A stretch of DNA of 64,000 nt from Curtobacterium sp. 458 (GCF_030406605.1 NZ_CP129104.1:2258799-2322798); one strand, 5' to 3'. Shown: positions 44,502-54,089, counted from the stretch's first letter. Notes: generated by a model not told the origin, from the letters alone. Program-made: numbers and translations.

Positions 44502-46054
44502 TGGGGTCTCTTTCCTGTTGGTCGGGTCTCGATCGGTGCGGACGGTGTACGCGGCGAGGAGTCTACCGGCCCGTCCACGCGGGCCGCCGACAGCCGCCAG
44601 ACCGCGACGACCGACCAGACGGCGGCGACGACGAACAGCAGGCCGGACAGTGCGATGGGCATGGTGCCGGCGACGGAGTCCCCGCCCATCCGCTCGAGCC
44701 CGGCCGCCGTCACGCGGAACTGCACGTTCTCCCACCCGCCGCGGTAGAGGACGCCGAGTCCGTACGTCCCGATCACGAGACCGGCCACCGCGGCCGTCCG
44801 CGCCAGACGCTGCCGGAGGAGCGGGCGGACGACGAGCGCCCGCCACGCGATCGCCTGCGCGGTGACGAGGGCGACGATCGCGATGAAGAGGAAGCGTCCC
44901 TGCAGCCCGTTGCCCTGGTGGGTCCCCAGGTAGTTCCGCCAGCTGTAGGCGAGGGTCGCGACGAGCACGAGCGCCGGCCAGAGCAGGAGCGTCGTCGTGA
45001 GGCCGCGTCCCGTTCCACGACGGGCGTACGCCCACGCGAGCACGGTCAGCGCGACGATCGTCATCGAGTCGACCAGAGCGGGCGGGAGGACCCACTGGTT
45101 GGCACCGAGGAGCCCCCAGAACGAGTTCGTGAGACCGTCCCACTGCCGGCCGGCGAAGGCCCCGGGGTTGGCGCCGCCCGACGGGTAGGGCACCACGGTG
45201 GTGGAGCCGCGGAGCGCGTCGGGGACCAGCGTGCCGCTGCGCACGAGGGTGCGGACCCACCACCAGCCGGTGGCGGCGAGCGGCAGGACGAGGACGACGG
45301 CCGCGTGGACGGTCCGGGACACGAGCGGCCGCCCGTGGGCGAGCAGCACGACGACGACCGCGAACGGGACGGCGACGAGGCCGAGCGCGGTGAGCGCCGA
45401 CATCGCGGTGACGCTCACGGCGAGCCCCACGGTGGTCCACCAGGACCGGTCGCCCGTGAGCGTCCGGACGGCGAGCCACACCATCACGGCGCCGAACAGC
45501 ACCATCGGGGCCCAGAGGGAGACCGCGGCGGTCACCTGCGCGAGCTGCGGCACGGCGAAGAGCAGGAGCGGAGCGACGAGCGCGGTCCGCGGCGAGCGGG
45601 TCGCGCGGCGCACGGTCGCCCAGACGAGGAGCGGCAGTGCGGCGACGACGACGACGTCGAGGAGGCGCAGCGCCAGGACCGCGGTGCCCCAGCTGTGCGA
45701 ACCCCAGCCGATCGCCTTCAGCACGAGCGCCGCCACCAGGTAGTACGTCGGCGGGTGCTGGGACATCTGGTCGATCGCCGGCGAGTCACCGGGCACCTGG
45801 GCGAGCAGCGCGGACACCGTCGTCCGGTCGGCCGCCGCCACCGGGTGGTCGACGACCTGGCGGATCGCGGCGAGGTAGTGCATGTCGCCGGGGGGTGGCC
45901 AGCCGAGTCCGAGCGCGAGTCGGAAGGCGGCGTCCACGTGTGCGGGCTCGTCGGGCGCACCGAAGACGGGCGTCACGAACGCGAAGAGCAGCAGGAAGCC
46001 GACCCAGGCGGCGGTCACCGCGCCGATGGTCGTCCACTGGCGGCGGGCGGTCAC
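44498..46054 (-). CDS. DUF2142-family membrane protein
   Basis: 518 aa from GTG 46054. About eleven helices. FGAPDEPAHVDAAFRLALG and MSQHPPTYYLVAA mark it as a paralogue of the neighbouring gene. It overlaps both neighbours by 4 bp. Probably a GT-C type transferase or related assembly protein for a rhamnose-containing glycan; inference from family and the adjoining rfbB. Confidence 0.83.
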   Translation of the reverse strand: MTARRQWTTIGAVTAAWVGFLLLFAFVTPVFGAPDEPAHVDAAFRLALGLGWPPPGDMHYLAAIRQVVDHPVAAADRTTVSALLAQVPGDSPAIDQMSQHPPTYYLVAALVLKAIGWGSHSWGTAVLALRLLDVVVVAALPLLVWATVRRATRSPRTALVAPLLLFAVPQLAQVTAAVSLWAPMVLFGAVMVWLAVRTLTGDRSWWTTVGLAVSVTAMSALTALGLVAVPFAVVVVLLAHGRPLVSRTVHAAVVLVLPLAATGWWWVRTLVRSGTLVPDALRGSTTVVPYPSGGANPGAFAGRQWDGLTNSFWGLLGANQWVLPPALVDSMTIVALTVLAWAYARRGTGRGLTTTLLLWPALVLVATLAYSWRNYLGTHQGNGLQGRFLFIAIVALVTAQAIAWRALVVRPLLRQRLARTAAVAGLVIGTYGLGVLYRGGWENVQFRVTAAGLERMGGDSVAGTMPIALSGLLFVVAAVWSVVAVWRLSAARVDGPVDSSPRTPSAPIETRPTGKRPQ

Positions 46055-47661
46055 GCGGCGACCCCCTCGGGATCGACAGCGGGGGTCGTGGCCGGGGTGG
46101 TCGTCGCGGCAGTCGGGGCGTTCCGTTCGGGTGCGGTGCTGCGCAGCCAGCGGACGAGGAGCACGCACGTCGCCACGAGCAGCAGTCCGGCGATCACCGT
46201 GAGCGTGATCGTCCAGCCGCCCGACAGCATGCCTGCGCGGTCGTACCGCTGCAGGTTCGCCTCGGTGATCCACCACGCGGCGTCGCGGCCGAACGCCCGG
46301 ATCACGTAGACGAGTCCGTACGCGGCGATCGCGCACGCGGCGATCGCCATGCCCACCGCGAGCCGGGTCCGGCCCCGAGCGGTGATCGCGACGCGCGGCC
46401 AGGCCAGGGCGCTGAGGGCGATGAGCGCGAGGAGCGTCGGGTAGTAGTAGCGCCCCTGTGTGCCGGCGACGATGGTGTTCCGGACGTAGCCGCCCCAGCC
46501 GCTCTGCATGTGCAGCGCGATGAGGATGACCGGGTAGGAGGCCAGCACGAGCGCCGGGCGCAGGGACGGTCCGCGGCGGAAGGCCCAGAAGACGATGCCC
46601 GCGAGCGAGAGCACGGTGAGCGCGTCGATGAGGAACTGCGCGATCTGGAACTGGGCGAGACTGCCCACGCTGCCCCAGAAGGTGCGGGTGACGCCGTTCC
46701 AGTAGTCGCGGAGGAAGACCTCGGGCGATGCTGCGGTGCCGTCCGGGAAGGGCTTGTCCGGCCGCGCGTACTTCGCCATGCCGTCGGGCTGGATCTGCCG
46801 GTACACGATGAGGTTGTGCAGCCACCACCACGCGCCGACCAGGGCCGCGAGCGCGAGGGTGCCGAACGCACGGAGACCGTTCCGGAGCACGACGCCGCGG
46901 TGGAGGCCCGCGGTGAACACCGCGATGCCGACGAAGGGGATCGCCGGCAGCGCCGTGCCCTTCACGAGCAGCATCGCCCCGAGCGCGATCGCGATGCCCA
47001 CGAGCAGCCGCTTCCGGTGGTCCCCGGTCAGCAGGCGGGTCACGAGGTACACGAGGATGCCGGAGAGCGGCAGCATGAGCGCGTCGTTCGTCACCGAGGC
47101 GCCGATCGCGGCGAGCTCCGGGACGGCGAGGACCGCCGCGCCGCCGAGCACGGCCGCCCGCGGGGACCGCGTGAGCCGCCGGACCGTGGCCCAGGCGAGC
47201 AGCGGCAGCGGCAGCGCGAGCACGGCGTCGAAGAGGCGGAGCGCGAGCACGGCGTGGTCCCAGCGGAGGTCCTCGAAGTGGACGAGGTGCAGGACGCCGG
47301 CGGCGAGGAAGTAGTAGGTCGGCGGGTGCTGCGTCATCTGGTCGACGCTGCCGACGTTGTTGCCCGGGTACTCCTGCAGGAGCTGACCCCACGTCGGGTG
47401 CACCGCCGCTGGTTCCCGCAGGTTGTCGTGCTGGGTCGCCTCGGTCGCGTTCAGGTACGGCAGCGTGCCGGGCGGGGCCCAACCGTCGCCGATCGCGACG
47501 TGGACGACGGCGTCCATGTGCGTCGGTTCGTCCGGGGCCTTGTACGTGGTGGTCCCGATCGCCCAGACCGCCAGCACGGCGGCGAACGCGACCGTGATCG
47601 CGGTGACCACGATGCGTTCGGCACGCCCCACCCGCGGTGTCCGAGCGCCCCGGTCAGTCAC
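46051..47661 (-). CDS. DUF2142-family membrane protein
   Basis: 536 aa from GTG 47661. About eleven helices; YKAPDEPTHMDAVVHVAIG and MTQHPPTYYFLAA. It resembles 32654-34219 most closely. Its start overlaps the preceding GT2 stop by 8 bp and its stop overlaps the next paralogue by 4 bp, suggesting tandem duplication with coupling retained. Confidence 0.83.
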   Translation of the reverse strand: MTDRGARTPRVGRAERIVVTAITVAFAAVLAVWAIGTTTYKAPDEPTHMDAVVHVAIGDGWAPPGTLPYLNATEATQHDNLREPAAVHPTWGQLLQEYPGNNVGSVDQMTQHPPTYYFLAAGVLHLVHFEDLRWDHAVLALRLFDAVLALPLPLLAWATVRRLTRSPRAAVLGGAAVLAVPELAAIGASVTNDALMLPLSGILVYLVTRLLTGDHRKRLLVGIAIALGAMLLVKGTALPAIPFVGIAVFTAGLHRGVVLRNGLRAFGTLALAALVGAWWWLHNLIVYRQIQPDGMAKYARPDKPFPDGTAASPEVFLRDYWNGVTRTFWGSVGSLAQFQIAQFLIDALTVLSLAGIVFWAFRRGPSLRPALVLASYPVILIALHMQSGWGGYVRNTIVAGTQGRYYYPTLLALIALSALAWPRVAITARGRTRLAVGMAIAACAIAAYGLVYVIRAFGRDAAWWITEANLQRYDRAGMLSGGWTITLTVIAGLLLVATCVLLVRWLRSTAPERNAPTAATTTPATTPAVDPEGVAA

Positions 47662-48595
47662 CGTAGCGCTGCAGTTTCTGCAGGTCGAGCTGTTCCTCGG
47701 CCAGCGTCCGGTTGAGCCGGGTGAGGTCCGCCACGACGCCGATCACCACCGCGAGCACGGCCGTGATGAGCAGGACCACACCGAGGATGATCGACTGGAG
47801 GTGGTTCCCGGGGGTGTGCATCCAGAGGAGCACGAGGTAGCGGACGAGCGGCCAGAGCCCCAGTGCCCCGAGGACCGCGGCGACCCACGCGAACAACGCC
47901 ATGGGTCGGTACATGAGGTAGACCCGGGCGATCGCCGAACCGGACTGGAACATGTGCTGGAAGATGTTGCTGAACAGCCGGGACTCGCGCGTCTTCGGGT
48001 TCGTCGTGATCGGCACCGAGGCGATAGCGAGGCGCTTGTACCCGGCCTGCACGATGGTCTCCATGCAGTAGCTGAAGCGCGTCACGATGTTGAGTCGGAT
48101 CAGGGAGTACTTCGAGTACGCGCGGAACCCGCTCGCGGCGTCGGGGAGGTCGAGGCCGGCCGCCCGCGAGGCCACCCAGGACCCGAAGCGCTGCATGAGC
48201 TTCTTGAACCCGGAGAAGTGCTCGATCGTGCGCGTCTGGCGGTCGCCGATGACGATCTCCGCCTCCTTCCGGAGGATCGGCTGCACGAGCTCGGCGATCT
48301 GGGCCTGCGGGTACTGGTTGTCGCCGTCGGTGTTGACCACGATGTCGGCGCCGTGCAGGAGCGCGTAGTCGACGCCGTCGCGGAACGACCGGGCGAGGCC
48401 CATGTTCGTGGTGTGGTGCACGAAGTGCTTGACGCCGTGCTCCTTCGCGACCTCGACGGTGCGGTCCGTGCTGCCGTCGTCGATGACGAGGATCTCGATC
48501 TCGTCGATGCCCTCGATCTCCCGCGGGATGGAGTCGATGACGCTGGCGAGGGTGTTCTCCTCGTTGAGGCAGGGGATCTGGACGAACAACTTCAC
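47654..48595 (-). CDS. Glycosyltransferase family 2 (polyprenyl-phosphate type) with C-terminal membrane helices
   Basis: 313 aa from GTG 48595. GT-A core: FVQIPCLNEENTLASVIDSI, EILVIDDGSTDRT, and DIVVNTDGDNQY with the metal-binding acidic motif. Two to three hydrophobic helices near the C-terminus (about 225-300) anchor it, as in DPM1/ArnC-type enzymes that make polyprenyl-phosphate sugars. This would supply the lipid-linked donor for the two GT-C type proteins encoded directly downstream. It is divergent from rfbC. Confidence 0.9.
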   Translation of the reverse strand: MKLFVQIPCLNEENTLASVIDSIPREIEGIDEIEILVIDDGSTDRTVEVAKEHGVKHFVHHTTNMGLARSFRDGVDYALLHGADIVVNTDGDNQYPQAQIAELVQPILRKEAEIVIGDRQTRTIEHFSGFKKLMQRFGSWVASRAAGLDLPDAASGFRAYSKYSLIRLNIVTRFSYCMETIVQAGYKRLAIASVPITTNPKTRESRLFSNIFQHMFQSGSAIARVYLMYRPMALFAWVAAVLGALGLWPLVRYLVLLWMHTPGNHLQSIILGVVLLITAVLAVVIGVVADLTRLNRTLAEEQLDLQKLQRYGD

Positions 48596-48699
48596 GGGGA
48601 TGCAGGTCTCGTTTCGATGGCTGACGGGAGCGCGAGGCCTCAACAGCCTAATGCGAACGGGCGTGCAGGTCGCGAAACGTGGTGTACCAGCCGGCTTGC

Positions 48700-48705
48700 T
48701 AGGCT
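48700..48705 (+). promoter_or_regulatory. Candidate -10 box (TAGGCT) for rfbC
   Basis: It ends 3 nt before the first GTG (48709) and 6 nt before the second (48712). The common 6-nt spacing in this window favours 48712 as start. Confidence 0.5.
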
Positions 48706-48711
48706 GCCGTG

Positions 48712-49320
48712 GTGCAGATCCGCGAACTCAAGATCCCCGGCGCGTGGGAGTTCACGCCCGTGCAGCACGGCGACGCACGAGGAGCGTTCCTCGAGGCCTA
48801 CCGCGCCGACGTCCTCGAGGAGACGGTGGGCCACCCGCTCGACCTCCGCCAGGTGAACATGTCGATCTCCTCGGCCGGTGTCGCCCGGGGCATCCACTAC
48901 GCCCTCGTCGCCCCGAGCCAGGCGAAGTACGTCACCGCCGTCCGCGGCGCGTTCATCGACTACATCGTCGACATCCGCGTCGGCTCGCCGACGTTCGGGC
49001 AGTGGGACTCGGTGCGGATCGACGACGTCGACCGCAAGGCCGTCTACCTCTCCGAGGGCCTCGGCCACGCGATCGTCGCACTCGAGGACCGCTCGACGGT
49101 GAACTACCTGGTGAGCGCGCACTACGACCCGCAGCGCGAGAAGGGGATCACGATCCTCGACCCGACGGTCGGGCTCGAGCTGCCCGAGGGCCTCGGCGAG
49201 CCCGTGCTGTCCGAGAAGGACACGACGGCGCCGACGCTCGAGCAGGCCGCCGAGCAGGGGCTGCTGCCGACCTACGAGGAAGCGGTGGCGTACACCGAGT
49301 CCCTCCGGACGAAGAAGTAA
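48712..49320 (+). CDS. rfbC: dTDP-4-dehydrorhamnose 3,5-epimerase
   Basis: 202 aa from the second of two adjacent GTG codons. A cupin fold: [35 protein letters not shown] with the catalytic His, [20 protein letters not shown] and [13 protein letters not shown]. It epimerises the keto sugar made by RfbB before RfbD reduces it. It pairs with rfbA, 10 bp downstream, while rfbB and rfbD lie 4 kb away on the other strand. Confidence 0.93.
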   Translation: MQIRELKIPGAWEFTPVQHGDARGAFLEAYRADVLEETVGHPLDLRQVNMSISSAGVARGIHYALVAPSQAKYVTAVRGAFIDYIVDIRVGSPTFGQWDSVRIDDVDRKAVYLSEGLGHAIVALEDRSTVNYLVSAHYDPQREKGITILDPTVGLELPEGLGEPVLSEKDTTAPTLEQAAEQGLLPTYEEAVAYTESLRTKK

Positions 49321-49330
49321 GGGACTCGAC

Positions 49331-50194
49331 GTGAAGGGCATCATCCTCGCCGGCGGCTCCGGCACCCGGCTCTGGCCGATCACCAAGGGCATCAGCAAGC
49401 AGCTCATGCCGATCTACGACAAGCCGATGGTCTACTACCCGCTGTCGACGCTCATGATGGCCGGCATCCGCGAGGTGCTGGTGATCACGACGCCGGAGTA
49501 CAACGAGCAGTTCAAGGCCCTCCTCGGCGACGGCTCCGCGCTCGGCATGGACATCCAGTACGCGGTGCAGCCGAGCCCGGACGGCCTCGCGCAGGCGTTC
49601 GTCATCGGCGAGGACTTCATCGGCGACGACAGCGTCGCGCTCGTCCTCGGCGACAACATCTTCCACGGCACGGGCCTCGGCACGAACCTCCGGAAGAACA
49701 CCGAGGTGCAGGGCGCCACGATCTTCGCGTACCACGTGGCCGACCCGACCGCGTACGGCGTGGTGGAGTTCGACGACGACTTCACGGCCGTCTCCATCGA
49801 GGAGAAGCCGACCGAGCCGAAGTCGAACTACGCGGTGCCCGGTCTGTACTTCTACGACAACGAGGTCATCGAGATCGCCAAGACGATCGAGCCGAGCGCG
49901 CGTGGCGAGCTCGAGATCTCGACCGTGAACGAGCGCTACCTCGACGCGGGGAAGCTCGGCGTGCAGGTCCTCGACCGCGGCACCGCCTGGCTCGACACCG
50001 GCACGTTCGAGTCGATGATGCAGGCCTCCGAGTACGTCAAGGTGATCGAGGACCGGCAGGGCTTCAAGATCGGCTGCATCGAGGAGATCGCCTGGCGCAA
50101 CGGTTGGATCGACGACGCGCAGCTCGCCGAGCTCGCCGCGCCGCTCGTCAAGGGCGGGTACGGCGTGTACCTGCAGCGCCTCCTCGACGCCTGA
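49331..50194 (+). CDS. rfbA: Glucose-1-phosphate thymidylyltransferase
   Basis: 287 aa from GTG. It makes dTDP-glucose from dTTP and glucose-1-phosphate. Signature [41 protein letters not shown] and [10 protein letters not shown] with the C-terminal YLQRLL. Full length for the family. It ends 8 bp before a glycosyltransferase gene. Confidence 0.96.
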   Translation: MKGIILAGGSGTRLWPITKGISKQLMPIYDKPMVYYPLSTLMMAGIREVLVITTPEYNEQFKALLGDGSALGMDIQYAVQPSPDGLAQAFVIGEDFIGDDSVALVLGDNIFHGTGLGTNLRKNTEVQGATIFAYHVADPTAYGVVEFDDDFTAVSIEEKPTEPKSNYAVPGLYFYDNEVIEIAKTIEPSARGELEISTVNERYLDAGKLGVQVLDRGTAWLDTGTFESMMQASEYVKVIEDRQGFKIGCIEEIAWRNGWIDDAQLAELAAPLVKGGYGVYLQRLLDA

Positions 50195-50202
50195 CCCGGA
50201 CC

Positions 50203-52011
50203 GTGGGCCTCTTCCGGCGGAAGCGTCGCGCTGACGGCGCGGTCGTCGACGTCGGCCAGGAGGCCCGTGGTGCCTCCGGGACGTCGACCGACGACGTGCG
50301 CGTGACCGGCTGGGACGGCGACCTCCCGTCCCTGGACACGCCGGTGACGGTGCTCGTCACGACGCGCTCCGACCGGCACGCCGAGGTGCCCCGGCTGGTC
50401 GCGGCTGCCCGTGACGCCTTCGGTGCCGACGTGGACGTGCGTGCGGTGTCCTACGTGGCCGACGCGTCGCCCCGGGACGGCTCCGACCCGGCGCAGCCGT
50501 GGGGACGCCGTGGTCACGTGGACGGGCTCGGGTCGGCGATCAACGCCGGACTCGCGGCGGGCGTCGGGCGGACGCTCGTGCTCGTCGACACCTCCGTCGA
50601 GGTCGGGCCCGAGGCGTTGCGAGCGCTCGCACACGACGTCGACCGACCGACCCAGGCCGCCGTCCGGACCGCTGACGGTGTCCATCGGGCCGGAGCACGG
50701 CTCGTCCGACCGGGCGCGCTGCCGTGGTCGGACGACCGTGCCGCACCGCCGGACGACGTCGTCCTCGGGGCGGACCAACCGGTGGTCTCGATACCGCAGG
50801 GCGCCGTGGTCCCCGCACCGTGCCTCCCGGACGAACGGACCACGCTGACGGCGTGGACCGCCGACGCGGCCGCAGCCGCGCGAACGACCGTGCGCACCCG
50901 TGCCGTCGGACCGGTCGTCCGGACGGTCGAGCCGGGTCGCACCGTCGACGCCGCCGTGGTGGACGTCGTCGCGTCGTGGCGTGACCGCCCGGCGGACGGC
51001 GCAGGGTCCGGGGTGGTCGCCGGGCTGCCGCTCCCGCCGTGGGGTGCCCGGCCCGTGTCGCCGGTCGTCCGGTCACGGGTGCGGGCCGACCGGCTGTCGT
51101 GGTCCGTCAAGATCGCCGCCCCGGCCGGCCCCGAGGGCGACGGCTGGGGCGACGTGCACTTCGCCGCCGAGCTCGCGGCCGCACTCGAGCGGCTCGGGCA
51201 GGACGTCCGGGTCGACCGGCGTGACGCCCACGTGCGGGACGACGACGGCGACGACGACGTGACGCTCGTCGTGCGCGGCCTCGACCGCGTGCCACCGAAC
51301 CCCGCGTCCGTGAACCTGCTCTGGGTCATCAGCCACCCCGACGACGTCACGGACACCGAGCTGCGGACGTTCGACCGGGCGTTCGCGGCCGGACCGACGT
51401 GGGCGGCCGAGGCCTCCGCGCGCAGCGGCGTGCCGGTCGAGCCGCTCCTGCAGGCGACCGACCCGTCGGTCTTCCACCCGGGGACCCGCTCCGCGACCGG
51501 CGCCGATGCCGGCCGCGTGGTGTTCGTCGGGTCGACGCGGGGGACCGAGCGCCCGATCGTCACCGGTGCCGTGTCGGTCGGGGCCGACCTCCGGGTGCAC
51601 GGACCGGGCTGGGCAGCCGTCCTGCCGCCGTCCCTCCTGGGCGAGCCGGCGTTGTCGCGCGCGGAGGTCGCGGCTGCCTACGCCTCGGCGCGGGTGGTCC
51701 TCAACGACCACTGGCCGGACATGGCGGCCGGTGGGTTCGTGTCGAACCGGGTGTTCGACGTCCTCGCGGCGGGCGGCGTCGTCGTGACCGATCCGGTCGC
51801 GGGGCTCGAGGACGTGCTCGACGTGCCGACCCTGGCCGTCGCCCGCTCCCGGGACGGACTCGCGGCCCTGCTCGACCCGGCACACCCGTGGCCGTCCGCG
51901 GGCGAGCGCGCCGAGATCGCCGCGCGCATCGCCGCGAACCACTCGTTCGACGCCCGCGCCGGCTTGCTGCTCGACGCCGCCCGCGCCGAGCGTGCACGGC
52001 TGCTCCGCTGA
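50203..52011 (+). CDS. Large glycosyltransferase, CgeB-like C-terminal half
   Basis: 602 aa from GTG. The first about 60 residues are charged and contain GQEARGAS, translated from a palindrome-family repeat (50251-50280). Residues about 45-250 (VTVLVTTRSDRHAEVPRLVAAA) look like a weak GT2-type domain. From about 300, SWSVKIAAPAGPEGDGWGDVHFAAELAAAL begins a GT-B half ending with VFVGSTRG, LNDHWPDMAAGGFVSNRVFD and ARIAANHSFDARAGLLL, as in the CgeB/Glyco_trans_1_2 group. It likely adds sugar during assembly of the rhamnose-containing polymer. Confidence 0.8.
   Translation: MGLFRRKRRADGAVVDVGQEARGASGTSTDDVRVTGWDGDLPSLDTPVTVLVTTRSDRHAEVPRLVAAARDAFGADVDVRAVSYVADASPRDGSDPAQPWGRRGHVDGLGSAINAGLAAGVGRTLVLVDTSVEVGPEALRALAHDVDRPTQAAVRTADGVHRAGARLVRPGALPWSDDRAAPPDDVVLGADQPVVSIPQGAVVPAPCLPDERTTLTAWTADAAAAARTTVRTRAVGPVVRTVEPGRTVDAAVVDVVASWRDRPADGAGSGVVAGLPLPPWGARPVSPVVRSRVRADRLSWSVKIAAPAGPEGDGWGDVHFAAELAAALERLGQDVRVDRRDAHVRDDDGDDDVTLVVRGLDRVPPNPASVNLLWVISHPDDVTDTELRTFDRAFAAGPTWAAEASARSGVPVEPLLQATDPSVFHPGTRSATGADAGRVVFVGSTRGTERPIVTGAVSVGADLRVHGPGWAAVLPPSLLGEPALSRAEVAAAYASARVVLNDHWPDMAAGGFVSNRVFDVLAAGGVVVTDPVAGLEDVLDVPTLAVARSRDGLAALLDPAHPWPSAGERAEIAARIAANHSFDARAGLLLDAARAERARLLR
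50251..50280 (+). repeat. GGAGGC-type repeat fragment inside a glycosyltransferase gene
   Basis: GTCGGCCAGGAGGCCCGTGG matches 19250-19269 at 19 of 20 bases and is followed by TGCCTCCGGG, so a GGAGGC/GCCTCC hairpin with a 7-nt loop can form. It lies in the poorly conserved N-terminal region and reads as VGQEARGASG. Confidence 0.6.
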
Positions 52012-52053
52012 CGCGCTCGCGCGCGGTCCGCGGAGCGGGCGACCCGGCGGGCG

Positions 52054-52917
52054 CTACTTGCGCGTGACCCAGCGCGCCCGGGCGGACAGACCCGCGCGGA
52101 GTGCGATACGGAGCGGCCACAGCCACCAGGCGCGGTACTTGCGGGACAGGTAGCGGTAGGCGCTGCGGTGGTGCTCGATCTCCATGCGGCGCCGGTTCGA
52201 CGACGTCGAGTGCGCCCCGGTGTGCGTGACGACGGCCGACGGCACGTACACGTTCGTGCGACCGGCGCGTCCGACACGCTGCCCGAGGTCGACGTCCTCG
52301 AAGTACATGAAGTACGACTCGTCGAACCCGCCGAGCTGCCGGAACAGCGACGTGCGGATGAGGAAGCACGCGCCCGACAGCCATCCGGCCTCGCGCTCGA
52401 CGACCTGGGTCGTGGACCAGTACCGCTGGCTCCACGGGTTCGCCGGCCAGAACCGCGAGAACGCCGCGTGTCCGAGGCCGGTCCGGAGCGACGGCAGCTG
52501 CCGCGCCGACGGGTAGGTCTCGCCCTGGTCGTCGAGGATCCGCGGGCCGAAGGCGCCACCGTCGGGGAGCCGGTCGGCTGCCCGGACGAGTTCGTCGATC
52601 GACCCGGGGCCGAGCACGACGTCGGGGTTCGTGACGAGCAGGAAGTCCGGGCGGACGTCGGGCAGGACGTCGTCGAGGGCGGTCAGCGCCGCGTCGATGC
52701 CGCCGCCGTACCCCCGGTTCCCGCCCGAGGACACCACCGTGGCGCCGTACGACTCGCCGATCGCCCGGAGCGCGTCGAGGTCGGCGGACCCGTTGTCGGC
52801 GATCACCACCGCGACCGGGGTCGACGAGGCGTCGGCGACGCTCGCGAGGAACGGTCGGATGGTCTCGCCCGTGTTGTACGTGACGGTGAGGACGGCCACG
52901 CGTGGCGACGCGGTCAC
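52054..52917 (-). CDS. Glycosyltransferase family 2 (rhamnosyltransferase WbbL-like)
   Basis: 287 aa from GTG 52917. VAVLTVTYNTGETIRPFLAS, VVIADNGSADLD, NRGYGGGIDAAL and LLVTNPDVVLGPG are the GT-A nucleotide and metal sites. GACFLIRTSLFRQLGGFDESYFMYFEDVDLGQRV is the acceptor-site block of dTDP-rhamnosyl:lipid transferases. It overlaps the preceding GT4 gene by 4 bp. dTDP-rhamnose made by rfbABCD is the plausible donor. Confidence 0.92.
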   Translation of the reverse strand: MTASPRVAVLTVTYNTGETIRPFLASVADASSTPVAVVIADNGSADLDALRAIGESYGATVVSSGGNRGYGGGIDAALTALDDVLPDVRPDFLLVTNPDVVLGPGSIDELVRAADRLPDGGAFGPRILDDQGETYPSARQLPSLRTGLGHAAFSRFWPANPWSQRYWSTTQVVEREAGWLSGACFLIRTSLFRQLGGFDESYFMYFEDVDLGQRVGRAGRTNVYVPSAVVTHTGAHSTSSNRRRMEIEHHRSAYRYLSRKYRAWWLWPLRIALRAGLSARARWVTRK

Positions 52918-54089
52918 CGGGTGCCTCCCGTGCGCGCGCCGGCGGCCGGGGCGTGCACGTCGGCGTACGCCCGGACGTGGACGGCCGCGGTGGCGTCCCA
53001 CGTGAAGTCGTCGGCCCGACGGAGCGCGGCCGCGCGGTGCCTCGCGATGCGGTCCGGGTCGTCGAGGAGCGCCGTGATCGTCGTCGCGATCGCCTCGGCG
53101 TCGGGCTCGGTGTACACCGCCGCGTCACCGCCGACCTCGGGCAGCGACAGACGCGGGGTGGTGACCACGCAGGCACCGGACGCCATCGCCTCGACCACGG
53201 GCAGCCCGAAGCCCTCGCCGAGGGACGGGTAGACGACGAGCTCTGCGCCGCCGAGGAAGCCGGCGAGGTCCTCGAGGGGGAGGTAGCCGGCCTCGACCAC
53301 GTGGTCGTCGTCCTGGAGGGCGTCGAGGCGTGCGGTCGCGGACTCGTCCCAGCCCCGCGCTCCGGACAGCACGAGCCACGGGGTGTCGGATCCGGTCACC
53401 GCGCGGGCCTGCCGGACCGCTGCGTACGCGTCGAGCAGGGCCGGCACGTTCTTGCGCGGTTCGATCGTGCCGAGGAACGCGATCCACGGCGCGCCCTCGG
53501 GGAGCGTCGCGGCGATCCGGGCGTCCTCGACCTCGGCCGTCGAGGGCTCGTGGAAGACGGCCCGGTCGACGCCGAGCGGCGCCACCCGGACGTCGGCGCG
53601 GATGCCCGTCACGACCCGTGCGGCCTCGGATGCGGTCGCCGCGCTCGGCACGACGACGACCGGTCGGCTGCGGAGCGACCGACGGCTCCACCAGGTGAAG
53701 AACGTGCGCTTCGTCCGCGAGTGCCACTCCGGGTTCGAGAAGAAGGTGGCGTCGTGCAGGGTCACGACCGAGCCCCCGCGCCAGGCGAACGGGAACGTGT
53801 AGTGCGGCGAGTGGAGCACGTCGGCGTGCAGTCGACGTGCGAGCAACGGCAGCCCGGTCTGCTCCCAGACGAAGCGCAGCGGCACCGAACGGGTCCACCG
53901 CGGTGCGGCGTGCACGGTGACGGACGGCGCGAGGGCGGCGAAGTGCTGGACGTGCTCCGGTCGGACGACCAGGTGCACGTCGAGGTCGGGCGTGGCGAGG
54001 TGCGAGACGAGGCCCTCGACGTAGCGACCGACGCCGCCCAGCGCTGCCGGTACGGCCGTCCCGTCGATCAGGACGGTGGTGTGCGGCAC
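52914..54089 (-). CDS. Glycosyltransferase family 4
   Basis: 391 aa from GTG 54089, with GGAAGGATC upstream. LGGVGRYVEGLVSHL, VVTLHDATFFSNPEWH, FLGTIEPRKNVPALLDAY and VYPSLGEGFGLPVVEAMASG are classical GT4 motifs (mannosyl- or rhamnosyltransferase type). It is the fourth gene of the minus-strand operon that starts with the export ABC transporter. Confidence 0.92.
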   Translation of the reverse strand: MPHTTVLIDGTAVPAALGGVGRYVEGLVSHLATPDLDVHLVVRPEHVQHFAALAPSVTVHAAPRWTRSVPLRFVWEQTGLPLLARRLHADVLHSPHYTFPFAWRGGSVVTLHDATFFSNPEWHSRTKRTFFTWWSRRSLRSRPVVVVPSAATASEAARVVTGIRADVRVAPLGVDRAVFHEPSTAEVEDARIAATLPEGAPWIAFLGTIEPRKNVPALLDAYAAVRQARAVTGSDTPWLVLSGARGWDESATARLDALQDDDHVVEAGYLPLEDLAGFLGGAELVVYPSLGEGFGLPVVEAMASGACVVTTPRLSLPEVGGDAAVYTEPDAEAIATTITALLDDPDRIARHRAAALRRADDFTWDATAAVHVRAYADVHAPAAGARTGGTR

